Part shown: piece by piece, positions 1-7,089 of the stretch
How the letters are laid out: the number at the start of each line of letters is the position of its first letter
Numbering within the stretch: the first letter of the stretch is position 1
Source: Clostridia bacterium
GTDB taxonomy: Bacteria > Bacillota > Clostridia > Oscillospirales > CAG-272
Assembly: GCA_017407225.1 (NCBI GenBank)
Contig: JAFQWY010000086.1
Coordinates: forward strand, 1-35,331
DNA: 35,331 bases
Direction: 5' to 3'
The notes under the pieces: generated by a model
What the model was told of the DNA's origin: nothing
Database searches by the model: none
The model's input: only the letters and a program-made list of their open reading frames with translations
Translations under genes and position numbers: made by a program

Positions 1-165
1 CAGACCGCCTCTTGCGTGCATGAAGAATCCGTTCATGCCCAGGGATTTCATGACGCGGATCTGGCGGCGCAGTTCGTCCTCTTCCAGCTTGTCGTTCCAG
101 CTCCAGAAGGGGATGCTGCCGTAGGAGGGGGCAAGATTTTTTACGCTTTCAATGTAGTCTTTCAT
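1..165 (-). CDS. Glycoside-hydrolase-like protein, N-terminal fragment
   Basis: The first 55 residues of a minus-strand gene that continues beyond the window edge. The start is the ATG at 165-163. The peptide contains SIPFWSWNDKLEEDELRRQI followed by a helix and the motif NGFFMHARGG. This pattern (a short strand with FWSWND, a helix of the type 'ELRRQI..MK', then 'GFFMHARGG') is typical of the start of the TIM-barrel in large uncharacterised bacterial glycosyl hydrolases related to alpha-L-rhamnosidase-like (GH106-type) proteins. That assignment rests on family recognition. There is no signal peptide, so the enzyme would be cytoplasmic. The upstream DNA is purine-rich on the coding strand, with an 18-bp direct repeat at 189-227. 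No convincing Shine-Dalgarno is seen, only AGGG about 11 nt upstream. Substrate cannot be stated from this fragment. Confidence 0.6.
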   Translation of the reverse strand, partial: MKDYIESVKNLAPSYGSIPFWSWNDKLEEDELRRQIRVMKSLGMNGFFMHARGGL

Positions 166-188
166 GGGGGTGGTGCCCTGCTTTCTTC

Positions 189-227
189 TTTCTTCTTTAT
201 TCTTTGTTATTTCTTCTTTATTCTTTG
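189..227. repeat. 18-bp direct repeat, pyrimidine-rich on plus strand
   Basis: The 18-mer TTTCTTCTTTATTCTTTG occurs at 189-206 and again at 210-227, an exact copy at a 21-bp period, about two helical turns. It lies in the untranslated stretch just upstream of the minus-strand glycosidase-like gene, where the transcript would be purine-rich (GAAGAAA-type). It may be a slipped duplication or a regulator or protein binding site; nothing decides between these. Confidence 0.6.
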
Positions 228-260
228 ATGGGGATTCCGGCTGGACTGCACGTTTATGTG

Positions 261-372
261 GAAAAGGCATCCGCCTTTTCAGATTTTATTACTCCACTGC
301 GCGTGGGGCGCACAAGAAGGTGTATCGACACCTCCTTGTGAATCCACCCGACAAGGGGCCCCCCTTGACCCC
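261..372 (+). repeat. Palindromic intergenic repeat, copy A
   Basis: One of three related copies in the window. It folds into four successive hairpins. Hairpin 1 is 261-280 (GAAAAGGC/GCCTTTTC, 8 bp, 4-nt loop). The conserved single strand GATTTTATT follows at 282-290. Hairpin 2 is 294-306 (CCAC/GTGG around TGCGC). The conserved GGGCGCACA overlaps the start of hairpin 3 at 311-340 (about 13 bp with one mismatch). The conserved TGAATC leads to hairpin 4 at 352-367 (CAAGGGG/CCCCTTG, perfect), then ACCCC. Copies at 19020-19156 and 19450-19565 keep the layout, with stem bases changed on both sides. It lies between the glycosidase-like gene and the end of pyk. It could be a mobile palindromic element or a structured RNA. 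No coding potential is convincing. Confidence 0.75.
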
Positions 373-536
373 GTAACGAGCTGCAGTGGGGATTGTTCGT
401 GCACGGCTCACTGGGGTATACAGGCTTGCTTTGAGCTGATGACGCCGGGGGCGCTTTGGTGCGGATTGTTTTTTGCTTTTGCTGACGAAGGGCGATTCAG
501 ATTTTATGGTTTACTTATTGTTTTTCTTTGGTTTTT
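373..536. other. Non-coding remainder between copy A and pyk
   Basis: No supported gene. The first part includes GTTCGTGCA, which is also found downstream of copy B, so the repeat unit may extend to about 412. No clear intrinsic terminator for pyk was found here; copy A itself could help end transcription because its hairpin 1 is followed by T-rich bases. Confidence 0.4.
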
Positions 537-1967
537 TCAATCGTTTCCGCGCACGGTTTCCACTTTCAGGAGATTGGTGTTGCCGGAGAGGGCTACGGGT
601 ACGCCGGCGGAGATGACGACAAGATCGCCGGGGGAGACCAGATCCAGCTGCTTTGCACAGTCCACGGCATGGCGGAACAGCTTTTCCGAGGAATCCTGGG
701 TCAGGGCAAGAACCGGGTACACGCCCCAGGACAGTGCCAGCTGATGGAAGGTTTTCACCCGGGGAGTGGCCGCAACGATGGGCTGGGTGGGACGGAATTT
801 GGACATTCTTCTTGCGCTTGTCCCGGCAGTTGTCAGGGTGATGATGGCCTTGGCGTTCAGGTCGGATGCCGTGGTGCAGGCCGCGTCGCAGAGTGCGTTG
901 GTAACGTCGCTGGTATCCAGATCGTAGTCGATGGATTCGTAGGCGTGCATGGCAAAGGCGTCGTTTTCCGCCTGTTCCGCAATCTTCGCCATGGCGCGTA
1001 CCGCACGGAGGGGATATTTTCCGATGGCGGTTTCCCCGGACAGCATGACGGCACTGGTACCGTCGAATACGGCGTTGGCAACGTCGGAGATTTCCGCACG
1101 GGTGGGAGTGGGATGCTCGATCATGGATTCCAGCATCTGGGTGGCGGTGATGACCATCTTGCCCGCCTGATAGCACTTGCGGATGAACCGCTTCTGGAGC
1201 CCGGGCAGTCTCTCAAAGGCCACTTCCACGCCCATGTCACCGCGGGCAACCATAATGCCGTCGGAGTATTTCAGGATATCCTCGAAGTTTTCGATGCCTT
1301 CCAGATTCTCAATCTTGGAGATGATCCGGATGTCGTGACCGCCGTTGTAGTCCACGAACTTCCGCATTCCGATGATGTCATCCTTGGAGCGCATGAAGGA
1401 GGCGGCGATGAAATCAATGTCATTCTGAATGCCGAAAAGGATATCGGACTTGTCCTTGGCGGAAAGATGGGGCATTTTCAGATGTACATTCGGCACATTC
1501 ACACCCTTGCCGTTTTTGATTTCGCCGCCGGATGTGACGGTGCAGCGGATTTCGGTTTTTGTGGTTTCCTCCACGGTCAGCTCGATGGCACCGTCGTTGA
1601 GGAGGATCCGTCCGCCCGCCTGTACCTGGGACGGCAGATCGGCATAGGTGATGTACCCCTTCGTGCAGTCCCCTTCGCAGTCCTCGGTGGTGAGGGTGAA
1701 GGAGGATCCGGTTTCCAGAGCCGCGCATCCGCCGCAGAATTTTCCCAGACGGATTTCCGGTCCCTTGGTGTCCAGCATAATGGCAAGGGGCACGTTCAGG
1801 CGTTCTCTCACTTCCTTGATCCGCTCGATGACTTCCCCGTGTTCCTCATGGGTGCCGTGGGAGAAGTTGAGACGGACGACGTTCATTCCGGCTTCCACCA
1901 TTTTTTCGATCATTTCGGTGGAATTGGAGGAGGGGCCGAGGGTGCAGACGATTTTTGTTTTCAGCAT
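537..1967 (-). CDS. pyk: Pyruvate kinase
   Basis: 476 aa. It transfers the phosphoryl group of phosphoenolpyruvate to ADP, giving pyruvate and ATP, the last ATP-forming step of glycolysis in the cytosol. The N-terminus KTKIVCTLGPSS and the substrate region LNFSHG and MLDTKGPEIR are classic. The active-site signature RIISKIENLEGI carries the catalytic lysine, followed by the metal/phosphate loop VARGDMGVE. Later motifs are ATQMLESM and SGETAIGKYP. The length fits the basic enzyme; the extra C-terminal PEP-utiliser-like domain found in Bacillus is absent. The start at 1967 is chosen over more upstream in-frame codons because GGAG lies about 7 nt before it and because it matches the family start MLKTKIV. 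It is divergent from the lipoprotein operon. Confidence 0.97.
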   Translation of the reverse strand: MLKTKIVCTLGPSSNSTEMIEKMVEAGMNVVRLNFSHGTHEEHGEVIERIKEVRERLNVPLAIMLDTKGPEIRLGKFCGGCAALETGSSFTLTTEDCEGDCTKGYITYADLPSQVQAGGRILLNDGAIELTVEETTKTEIRCTVTSGGEIKNGKGVNVPNVHLKMPHLSAKDKSDILFGIQNDIDFIAASFMRSKDDIIGMRKFVDYNGGHDIRIISKIENLEGIENFEDILKYSDGIMVARGDMGVEVAFERLPGLQKRFIRKCYQAGKMVITATQMLESMIEHPTPTRAEISDVANAVFDGTSAVMLSGETAIGKYPLRAVRAMAKIAEQAENDAFAMHAYESIDYDLDTSDVTNALCDAACTTASDLNAKAIITLTTAGTSARRMSKFRPTQPIVAATPRVKTFHQLALSWGVYPVLALTQDSSEKLFRHAVDCAKQLDLVSPGDLVVISAGVPVALSGNTNLLKVETVRGND

Positions 1968-2001
1968 GACAGTTCTCCGGTTGATAAAAATTTCTGCTTC
2001 C

Positions 2002-2030
2002 ATTATATCATAAACCGCATTAAGAATAAA
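2002..2030 (-). promoter_or_regulatory. Promoter for pyk
   Basis: On the minus strand the -10 is TATAAT (2007-2002) with an extended TGA just before it. The -35 position 17 bp away is a weak TTTATT (2030-2025). The extended -10 makes this the best candidate for a sigma-A promoter, about 35 nt upstream of the pyk start. Confidence 0.65.
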
Positions 2031-2065
2031 GAAGAATACCGAAATTATTTGAAGAAGTAAACGGG

Positions 2066-2088
2066 AAACAAATGCGTTTGTTAACAAA
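2066..2088. promoter_or_regulatory. Nested palindrome between divergent promoters
   Basis: TTTGTTAACAAA (2077-2088) is a perfect 12-bp palindrome. The left half, TTTGTT, also pairs with an upstream AACAAA (2066-2071) across TGCG. The site sits between the pyk promoter and the -35 of the lipoprotein operon, a suitable place for an operator acting on both. The regulator is unknown and chance is possible in AT-rich DNA. Confidence 0.35.
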
Positions 2089-2095
2089 TGAACCC

Positions 2096-2124
2096 TTGAA
2101 TCCCCGGCGCATTTGCAATATACT
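2096..2124 (+). promoter_or_regulatory. Promoter for lipoprotein-desulfurase-HAD operon
   Basis: -35 TTGAAT at 2096-2101, a 17-bp spacer, and -10 TATACT at 2119-2124. It is about 50 nt upstream of the lipoprotein start. Confidence 0.7.
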
Positions 2125-2173
2125 ATATCCAAATGCAGTTTACGCAGAAATACACCCGAAAAGGACAACAGAC

Positions 2174-2713
2174 ATGAAAAATATTCTCACAAAACTGATT
2201 CTGATGCTGATTCTGGCAGGTATGACCCTGTCTCTGGCATCCTGCAACAAGAACACCGACCAGTTCGCGGCTCCTGCGGGCTTTGTCACCGCTTCCGCTG
2301 AAAGTGCGGACTTCTATTTCTATGTTCCCGACGACTGGACCGTGGACTACTCCACCGCTGCCGCAGGTGCGTACTATTCCTCCGCCGACCCGTCCTCCGT
2401 TTCCGTGATGGCGTGGGAGCTGGAGTACACCGATACCACCGTGGACGAATGGTGGGAGCTGAATCAGAGCGAAGTGGAATCCGTCTTCACCGATTTCAAC
2501 CTGGAATCCACCGAAAACATCACGATCAATGACCTGTACGCCAAGAAGTTCATCTATACCGCTACCCTCGGAAACTTCAGCTACAAGATCATGCAGGCGG
2601 CGTGCGTGAAAAATTCCAGTGTGTATCTGTTCACCTACACCTCCCTGCCCGAAAACTTCGACGAACACACCGATGACGTGAACCAGATGCTGGAATTCCT
2701 CATCATCAAGTAA
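2174..2713 (+). CDS. Predicted lipoprotein, PsbP/DUF1795-like
   Basis: 179 aa. The N-terminus is a lipoprotein signal peptide: MKN, a hydrophobic stretch, then the lipobox LASC at about residues 18-21, so the mature protein would be anchored to the outer face of the membrane. The rest is about 145 residues rich in aromatic and acidic residues (DFYFYVPDDW, EWWELNQ, the end EFLIIK). The pattern 'F.FYVPDDW ... DEWW ... F' recalls the PsbP/DcrB (DUF1795) fold, a small alpha/beta domain of unclear function in bacteria; this is a tentative fold match. The start at 2174 is set by the signal peptide and an AGGA 8-10 nt upstream. It is followed after 4 nt by the cysteine desulfurase, so the two are probably co-transcribed, though no functional link is known. 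Confidence 0.75.
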   Translation: MKNILTKLILMLILAGMTLSLASCNKNTDQFAAPAGFVTASAESADFYFYVPDDWTVDYSTAAAGAYYSSADPSSVSVMAWELEYTDTTVDEWWELNQSEVESVFTDFNLESTENITINDLYAKKFIYTATLGNFSYKIMQAACVKNSSVYLFTYTSLPENFDEHTDDVNQMLEFLIIK

Positions 2714-2717
2714 GACA

Positions 2718-3890
2718 ATGGCACATTATCTCGACAACGCGGCGACCACCAAACCCTCCGGAACCGCCATGAACGCGGCGTGGGAGGCCATGGAGGTGTG
2801 GGGAAATCCCTCCTCCGTGCACGGAATGGGTCTCGCCGCAAAAGAACTTCTGAAAAAATCACGCCGTCAGGTGGAGAAAACCCTGGGAATGGCGAATTTC
2901 GCAAAGGATCTCCTGATTTTTACCTCCTGCGGCACCGAAGCCAACAGTATCGCCATGACCGGATGTGCACGGGCGAAAAAGCGCAGTCCGGAACATCCCG
3001 GCACGATAATACTGTCCGCCGGTGAGCATCCCTCCATGGACGAACCTGCCAAAGCTCTGGAAAAGGAAGGCTACGCTGTGGTACGGATCCCCACATCGGG
3101 CGGCAGGCTGGATCTCGATTTTCTTGCCGATGCTCTGGAAAACGCGGCAGCCCCGGTGATTTTTGCCGGATTCATGCTGGTCAACAACGAAACCGGCGCA
3201 CTTTACGATGTAAAATCCGCCGCATCCCTCGTGAAGCGGAAATTCCCCGACGCGGTGGTTCACTGCGACGCCGTGCAGGGGTATATGAAGACGAAATTTA
3301 CTCCTAAAACCCTCGGCGTGGATACCCTCACCCTCAGCGCACACAAGATTCACTCCATCCGCGGTGCAGGGGCTCTGTATATCTCCGCAGAAGTCATCAA
3401 GCGGAAGAATATCGTTCCCGTCATGCCCGGCGGCGGTCAGGAGAACGGCTTCCGCAGCGGCACGGAGAATCTCGTATCCATCGCGGCGTTCGGGGCGGCG
3501 GCTGAGGAAGAATTTGCGAATCTCGATGCCAATCTCGGCAGGGTTCACGAACTTCGTGAGTACCTGAACGGACGTCTTGCCGAACTGGATGTGAAGATCA
3601 ACCGGCCGGAGAACGGCGTGGATCACATCGTGAATATCGTTCTGCCTTCCATCCGCAGCGAAACCATGCTCAATCATCTGTCGGCGAGAGAGGTATATGT
3701 GTCCGCGGGATCTGCCTGCGCTGCCAATTCCAAGAAGAAGAGCGCGGCACTGGAGGCGTTCGGCGCATCAGGGAACGACATCGACTCCGCCATCCGCATC
3801 AGTCTGAGCCATACCAATACCAAAGAAGACATCGATGCACTGTGCGAAGGCCTTGCCGACGGCATTGCCCAGCTGCAGCGTAAGAGATAA
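2718..3890 (+). CDS. Cysteine desulfurase (NifS/IscS family), first paralogue
   Basis: 390 aa, class V PLP aminotransferase fold. It removes sulfur from L-cysteine, giving alanine and a persulfide used for Fe-S clusters or thio-modified tRNA. The N-terminus has YLDNAATTKPS, then WGNPSSVHG. The PLP region includes the VNNETGA loop and the aspartate of HCDAVQG. The Schiff-base lysine is K210 in SAHKIHS, and the mobile-loop nucleophile is C334 in SAGSACAA. The length is normal. It begins 4 nt after the lipoprotein and is followed 14 nt later by a HAD phosphatase with a strong ribosome site. There is no IscU, IscR, ThiI or MnmA neighbour, so the acceptor pathway is open. A second family member lies at 27327-28448. 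Confidence 0.93.
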   Translation: MAHYLDNAATTKPSGTAMNAAWEAMEVWGNPSSVHGMGLAAKELLKKSRRQVEKTLGMANFAKDLLIFTSCGTEANSIAMTGCARAKKRSPEHPGTIILSAGEHPSMDEPAKALEKEGYAVVRIPTSGGRLDLDFLADALENAAAPVIFAGFMLVNNETGALYDVKSAASLVKRKFPDAVVHCDAVQGYMKTKFTPKTLGVDTLTLSAHKIHSIRGAGALYISAEVIKRKNIVPVMPGGGQENGFRSGTENLVSIAAFGAAAEEEFANLDANLGRVHELREYLNGRLAELDVKINRPENGVDHIVNIVLPSIRSETMLNHLSAREVYVSAGSACAANSKKKSAALEAFGASGNDIDSAIRISLSHTNTKEDIDALCEGLADGIAQLQRKR

Positions 3891-3904
3891 ACCGGAGGTA
3901 TGAC

Positions 3905-4561
3905 ATGAAATACAAGAATTACATCTGGGACTTCGACGGCACCCTGTTCAATTCCTATCCTCACATCTGCGAGTGCATGCTGCGGATTCTGGAACGGGAG
4001 GGTGTCCGGGAAAACTTCGATCCGGAAATGGTCATGCGGCATCTGTGCGTCAGCTACGGTGCTGCGAAGAACTACACCGGAATGTCCGGGGAAGCCTACC
4101 GGGATTTCGTGGAACTGCAGTATGTGACCGGGGAAAACGAAGTGGAACCGAAGGTGGTGCCCTTCCCGGACTGCGAACAGGTTCTCCGGGAAATCATGGC
4201 GGAGGGCGGACGGCATTTCATCTACACCCACCGCAACATGACCGCCATGGAGCATATCCGAAACTTCGGCATGGCGGACTGCTTCACGGATAAGGTGACC
4301 TCCGAGGATAAATTCCCCTCCAAGCCCGCACCCAACGCCATTCAGACGCTCATGGAGCGCAATGGTCTGGATCCTGCCGAAACCATCATGATCGGCGACC
4401 GGGAAATCGACGGAAAGAGCGGCAAGAACGCCGGAATCGCAGGTGCTCTGGTCAACTATTACCCCAGACTCCCCGACGGAACATGCCCTGCGGACGTGAG
4501 CGGAATGGACTTTGTGGCGCAGAATCTGACAGAGCTGTGGGAGATGCTGAAAAAAGCGTGA
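3905..4561 (+). CDS. HAD-superfamily hydrolase, phosphoglycolate-phosphatase-like
   Basis: 218 aa. Motif I is WDFDGTLFNS near the N-terminus, with the two catalytic aspartates D9 and D11. An alpha-helical cap follows (about residues 15-80). Motif II is the threonine in FIYTHRN, motif III is the lysine around SKPAPNAI, and motif IV is MIGDREIDG. This arrangement fits the Gph/PgmB-like subfamily I of small cytosolic phosphatases acting on phosphoglycolate, sugar phosphates or similar. The true substrate cannot be read off. A strong GGAGG lies 7 nt upstream of the ATG. It is the last gene of the operon that starts with the lipoprotein. Confidence 0.85.
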   Translation: MKYKNYIWDFDGTLFNSYPHICECMLRILEREGVRENFDPEMVMRHLCVSYGAAKNYTGMSGEAYRDFVELQYVTGENEVEPKVVPFPDCEQVLREIMAEGGRHFIYTHRNMTAMEHIRNFGMADCFTDKVTSEDKFPSKPAPNAIQTLMERNGLDPAETIMIGDREIDGKSGKNAGIAGALVNYYPRLPDGTCPADVSGMDFVAQNLTELWEMLKKA

Positions 4562-4568
4562 ACATCCT

Positions 4569-4590
4569 GCATACGCTCCGGTGTGCTTTT
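4569..4590 (+). terminator. Weak intrinsic terminator after HAD gene
   Basis: GCATAC/GTGTGC (6 bp with one T-G pair, 6-nt loop) followed by TTTT, starting 8 nt after the stop codon. The stem is short, so termination may be partial. Confidence 0.4.
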
Positions 4591-4657
4591 GCGGTTTATG
4601 CCCAAAGAACTTCCGGGGAATGAAGTAAAAATTGTACCGGATCACAGCAATATTGTA

Positions 4658-4686
4658 TTGCAATTCAAGGAAAACTGTGGTATAAT
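4658..4686 (+). promoter_or_regulatory. Promoter of rimP-nusA-infB operon
   Basis: -35 TTGCAA (4658-4663), exactly 17 bp, -10 TATAAT (4681-4686), preceded by an A-rich stretch. This is a near-consensus sigma-A promoter about 80 nt upstream of rimP. Confidence 0.85.
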
Positions 4687-4714
4687 AATACCAGAGTAAG
4701 ATATCAGAGTTACG

Positions 4715-4742
4715 GAGAGTGGGCAGAAAACAGTCCACTCTC
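4715..4742 (+). promoter_or_regulatory. Leader hairpin upstream of rimP
   Basis: GAGAGTGG/CCACTCTC form a perfect 8-bp stem with a 12-nt loop, about 25-30 nt after the expected transcript start. It is not followed by a T-run, so it is more likely a 5'-UTR element (stability or processing) than a terminator. A purine-rich 'agagtggg' leader hairpin at rimP is common in clostridia in my recollection; this was not checked. Confidence 0.55.
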
Positions 4743-4764
4743 TTGTTTATGTAAAGGAAAACAG

Positions 4765-5235
4765 ATGAAACAGAAAAAGAACATCGCGGAAACTGTCCGT
4801 GAGCTGGCACAGCCCCTTGCGGATCAGTTCGGATACTTCCTGTGGGATGTGGAGTATGTCAGAGAGGGCGCGGATATGATTCTCCGCATCACCATCGACA
4901 GTGACAGCGAAACCGGCATCACCATCGAAGACTGCGAAAAGATGCACCGCGCCATCGACCCCATTCTGGACGAAGCGGATCCCATCGAAGAGGCCTATAT
5001 GCTGGCAGTTTCTTCCCCCGGTGTGGAACGCAGCCTGACCAGACCCGAGCACTTTGAAATCTGCGCGGGCGAGGATGTCATGCTGAAATTCTTCGCCGCC
5101 GTGGACGGATCCAAATCCCTGAGAGCCACCCTCGTAGGTCTGGAAAACGATGAAATCGTCGTGACCGTGGGTGAGGAAGAAAAGCGCTTCCCCAGAAAAT
5201 CCGTGGCAAAGTGCGAAACCGTGTTTGACTGGTAA
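4765..5235 (+). CDS. rimP: Ribosome maturation factor RimP
   Basis: 156 aa, cytosolic. It assists late assembly of the 30S subunit. The N-terminal alpha/beta domain has the family motifs FGYFLWDVEYVREG (family: 'G.eLvdvE...g') and LRITIDSD, then ITIEDCEKMHRAID, and the junction motif LAVSSPGVERSLTRP, which is the best-conserved stretch of the family. The C-terminal SH3-like barrel ends in FPRKSVAKCETVFDW. Length is normal. It opens the classic operon rimP-nusA-ylxR-ylxQ-infB, directly after a consensus promoter and leader hairpin. Confidence 0.96.
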   Translation: MKQKKNIAETVRELAQPLADQFGYFLWDVEYVREGADMILRITIDSDSETGITIEDCEKMHRAIDPILDEADPIEEAYMLAVSSPGVERSLTRPEHFEICAGEDVMLKFFAAVDGSKSLRATLVGLENDEIVVTVGEEEKRFPRKSVAKCETVFDW

Positions 5236-5310
5236 ACAGCCGCCCCTACCGTAAGAAATTCAAGACTATAAAAAGAACGCGGGAACCCCCGCAGAAAGGC
5301 ATGGAATGAC

Positions 5311-6342
5311 ATGAACGCAGAGCTTTTTGAAGCACTTGAACTGCTTGAAAAGGACAAAGGCATCCCCGTAGATACCATGATCGAGAAGCTCGAGGCCGCT
5401 CTGGTCTCCGCTTTCAGAAAAGAATACGGCAGCAGCTCCGTGCGCGTTGAAATCAATAAGGCGAAGAAGGATCTGAAGGTTTACCGCCAGCGCACCGTTG
5501 TGGAAGAAGTAAAGGATCTGAAAACCGAAATCTCCTACGAAGACGCTCAGCTCATCAGCAGACGCTATGAACTGGGTACCGTTGTGGAAGATGAAATCAA
5601 AACCAAGTCCTTCGGCAGAATCTCCGCACAGGCCGCAAAGCAGGTCATCGTGCAGGGCATCCGCGAAGCCGAAAAGAGCAACAGCCTCCGCGACTACGAC
5701 AAGAAGCGCGAAGAAGTCATCACCGCTCTGGTAACCAAGCGCGACGACAACTCCGGCGACGTCTGGGTGGACACCGGCACCAGCGAAGTGCTCCTGCCCG
5801 CAAAGGAACAGATCCCCGGCGAAGAAATCCTCGTCGGCGAAAGAATCCGCGTGTTCGTCACCGAAGTCAACCACGACTCCGAAGAAGGCCCCATGGTTAC
5901 TCTGTCCAGAGTCAGCCCCGGCATGGTCAAGCGTATGTTTGAAGTGGATATCCCCGAAATCGCGGACGGTATCGTTCTGGTCAAGGGCGTGGCAAGAGAA
6001 GCCGGCTCCAGAACCAAGATTGCCGTATTCTCCCGGGATCCCGAAGTTGACGCTGTGGGCGCCTGCATCGGTAACCGCGGTGCGAGAATCAACAACATCG
6101 TGGACGAACTGAAGGGCGAAAAGATCGACGTGATCCAGTACTCCGAAAAGACCGAAGAATTCATCGCAGCCGCACTTTCTCCCGCAGAAGCAAAGAGCGT
6201 TGAATTTGACGGCGAACGGAGCGCAACCGTTCATGTAAACGGCGACCAGCTGTCCCTCGCCATCGGTAAGGAAGGTCAGAACGTACGCCTTGCCGCAAAG
6301 CTCACCGGCTGCAAGATCGATATCAAGGGCATCAAGCTCTGA
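5311..6342 (+). CDS. nusA: Transcription termination/antitermination protein NusA
   Basis: 343 aa. It binds RNA polymerase and nascent RNA and controls pausing, termination and antitermination. Domain order is: the N-terminal polymerase-binding domain (about 1-130, starting MNAELFEALELLEKDKGIP), the S1 domain (about 135-200, GDVWVDTGTSEVLLP to MVTLSRVSP), KH1 (about 215-280, with the loop GACIGNRGARI), and KH2 (about 285-343, LSLAIGKEGQNVRLA). It lacks the acidic C-terminal repeats of enterobacterial NusA, as usual for Bacillota. It follows rimP after 75 nt that contain a small GCGGG/CCCGC hairpin. The ribosome site AAAGG is 12-13 nt before the ATG, a little far. Confidence 0.97.
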   Translation: MNAELFEALELLEKDKGIPVDTMIEKLEAALVSAFRKEYGSSSVRVEINKAKKDLKVYRQRTVVEEVKDLKTEISYEDAQLISRRYELGTVVEDEIKTKSFGRISAQAAKQVIVQGIREAEKSNSLRDYDKKREEVITALVTKRDDNSGDVWVDTGTSEVLLPAKEQIPGEEILVGERIRVFVTEVNHDSEEGPMVTLSRVSPGMVKRMFEVDIPEIADGIVLVKGVAREAGSRTKIAVFSRDPEVDAVGACIGNRGARINNIVDELKGEKIDVIQYSEKTEEFIAAALSPAEAKSVEFDGERSATVHVNGDQLSLAIGKEGQNVRLAAKLTGCKIDIKGIKL

Positions 6343-6366
6343 GTCCGATCCTGACGGGAGGCAGAC

Positions 6367-6678
6367 ATGGCGGAAACCAAACCCAAACAGCAGAATCAGC
6401 CGAAGCGGAAAATGCCCGAGAGACGGTGCGTGGGATGCATGGGTACCTTCCTCAAGAAGGATCTGATCCGCGTCCTCCGCTCCCCCGAAGGCGAAATTTC
6501 CATCGACTTTACCGGCAAGAAATCCGGACGGGGCGCTTACCTGTGCAAGAGCGAAGCCTGCTTCAGAAAGGCGAAGAAATCCGGCATCCTGCACCGCTCT
6601 CTGGAATGTGAAATTTCCGAGGAGATTTATGCGGAGCTGGAAAAGGAAATCCGTCTGGCTGAGGAAGAAAAAGAGTAA
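6367..6678 (+). CDS. ylxR: YlxR family protein (DUF448), nucleic-acid-binding
   Basis: 103 aa. Family markers are MPERRCVGCMG near the start, KDLIRVLRSPEG, and GRGAYLCKSEACF in the middle, followed by a helical C-terminus rich in glutamate and lysine. YlxR proteins are small RNA-binding-like proteins encoded between nusA and infB, reported to influence RNase P or gene expression in some Bacillota; the precise role here is unknown. The N-terminal 20 residues are a lysine/glutamine-rich extension. It starts 24 nt after nusA with GGGAGG placed 6 nt upstream. Confidence 0.93.
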   Translation: MAETKPKQQNQPKRKMPERRCVGCMGTFLKKDLIRVLRSPEGEISIDFTGKKSGRGAYLCKSEACFRKAKKSGILHRSLECEISEEIYAELEKEIRLAEEEKE

Positions 6679-6748
6679 AGCCGGAAAGTCCGGAATACCC
6701 CGAAGAAACGAAGAATAAACTGAACCGATGCGGAAACGGAGGAAGGAT

Positions 6749-7087
6749 ATGGAAGAGAGACTGATCGGATTGTGCATGGCAGCCGGCGGTGTCGTCACGG
6801 GATTTGATTCCGTGCTGGCGGAAGTCCGGCGGGGCCGGGTGAAATTCCTTCTGATCGCATCCGATGCGTCGGATCGTACGAAAAAGCAGCTGACTGACAA
6901 ATGCACCCATTATGAAACAAAATACCGGATCGGACCCTGGGACGGAGCGGAGCTGGCACGGATGCTCGGGAAAAGGGCAACCTGCATGGCGGCGGCGTTC
7001 ACCGGACGGGGACCGTGGGAAGGCGTATGGCAGAAAATCGGCTGCGGTGAAGAGAATCATAGCTGCGAAGAGAGAAAGGATGATTGA
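6749..7087 (+). CDS. ylxQ: YlxQ-like L7Ae-family protein
   Basis: 112 aa. It is placed where YlxQ (an L7Ae/L30e-type RNA-binding protein) is encoded in most Bacillota. The sequence fits: [19 protein letters not shown], then [18 protein letters not shown], the usual 'G..a.G...v...i..g...lvliA.DaS..t..kl' pattern, and [18 protein letters not shown] near the C-terminus, where the family has 'ELG.a.Gk..'. These proteins probably bind kink-turn RNA; the target is unknown. I chose the ATG at 6749 rather than the one 21 nt earlier because GGAGG (6738-6742) then sits 6 nt upstream. It ends 2 nt before infB, so translation is likely coupled. Confidence 0.85.
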   Translation: MEERLIGLCMAAGGVVTGFDSVLAEVRRGRVKFLLIASDASDRTKKQLTDKCTHYETKYRIGPWDGAELARMLGKRATCMAAAFTGRGPWEGVWQKIGCGEENHSCEERKDD

Positions 7088-7089
7088 GA

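Noticed and set aside
16..376. Short plus-strand frames over the glycosidase start and repeat copy A
   Set aside because: They overlap a recognisable minus-strand gene start and a palindromic repeat; no ribosome sites.
528..2060. A 510-codon frame opposite pyruvate kinase
   Set aside because: Shadow of pyk, no family features.
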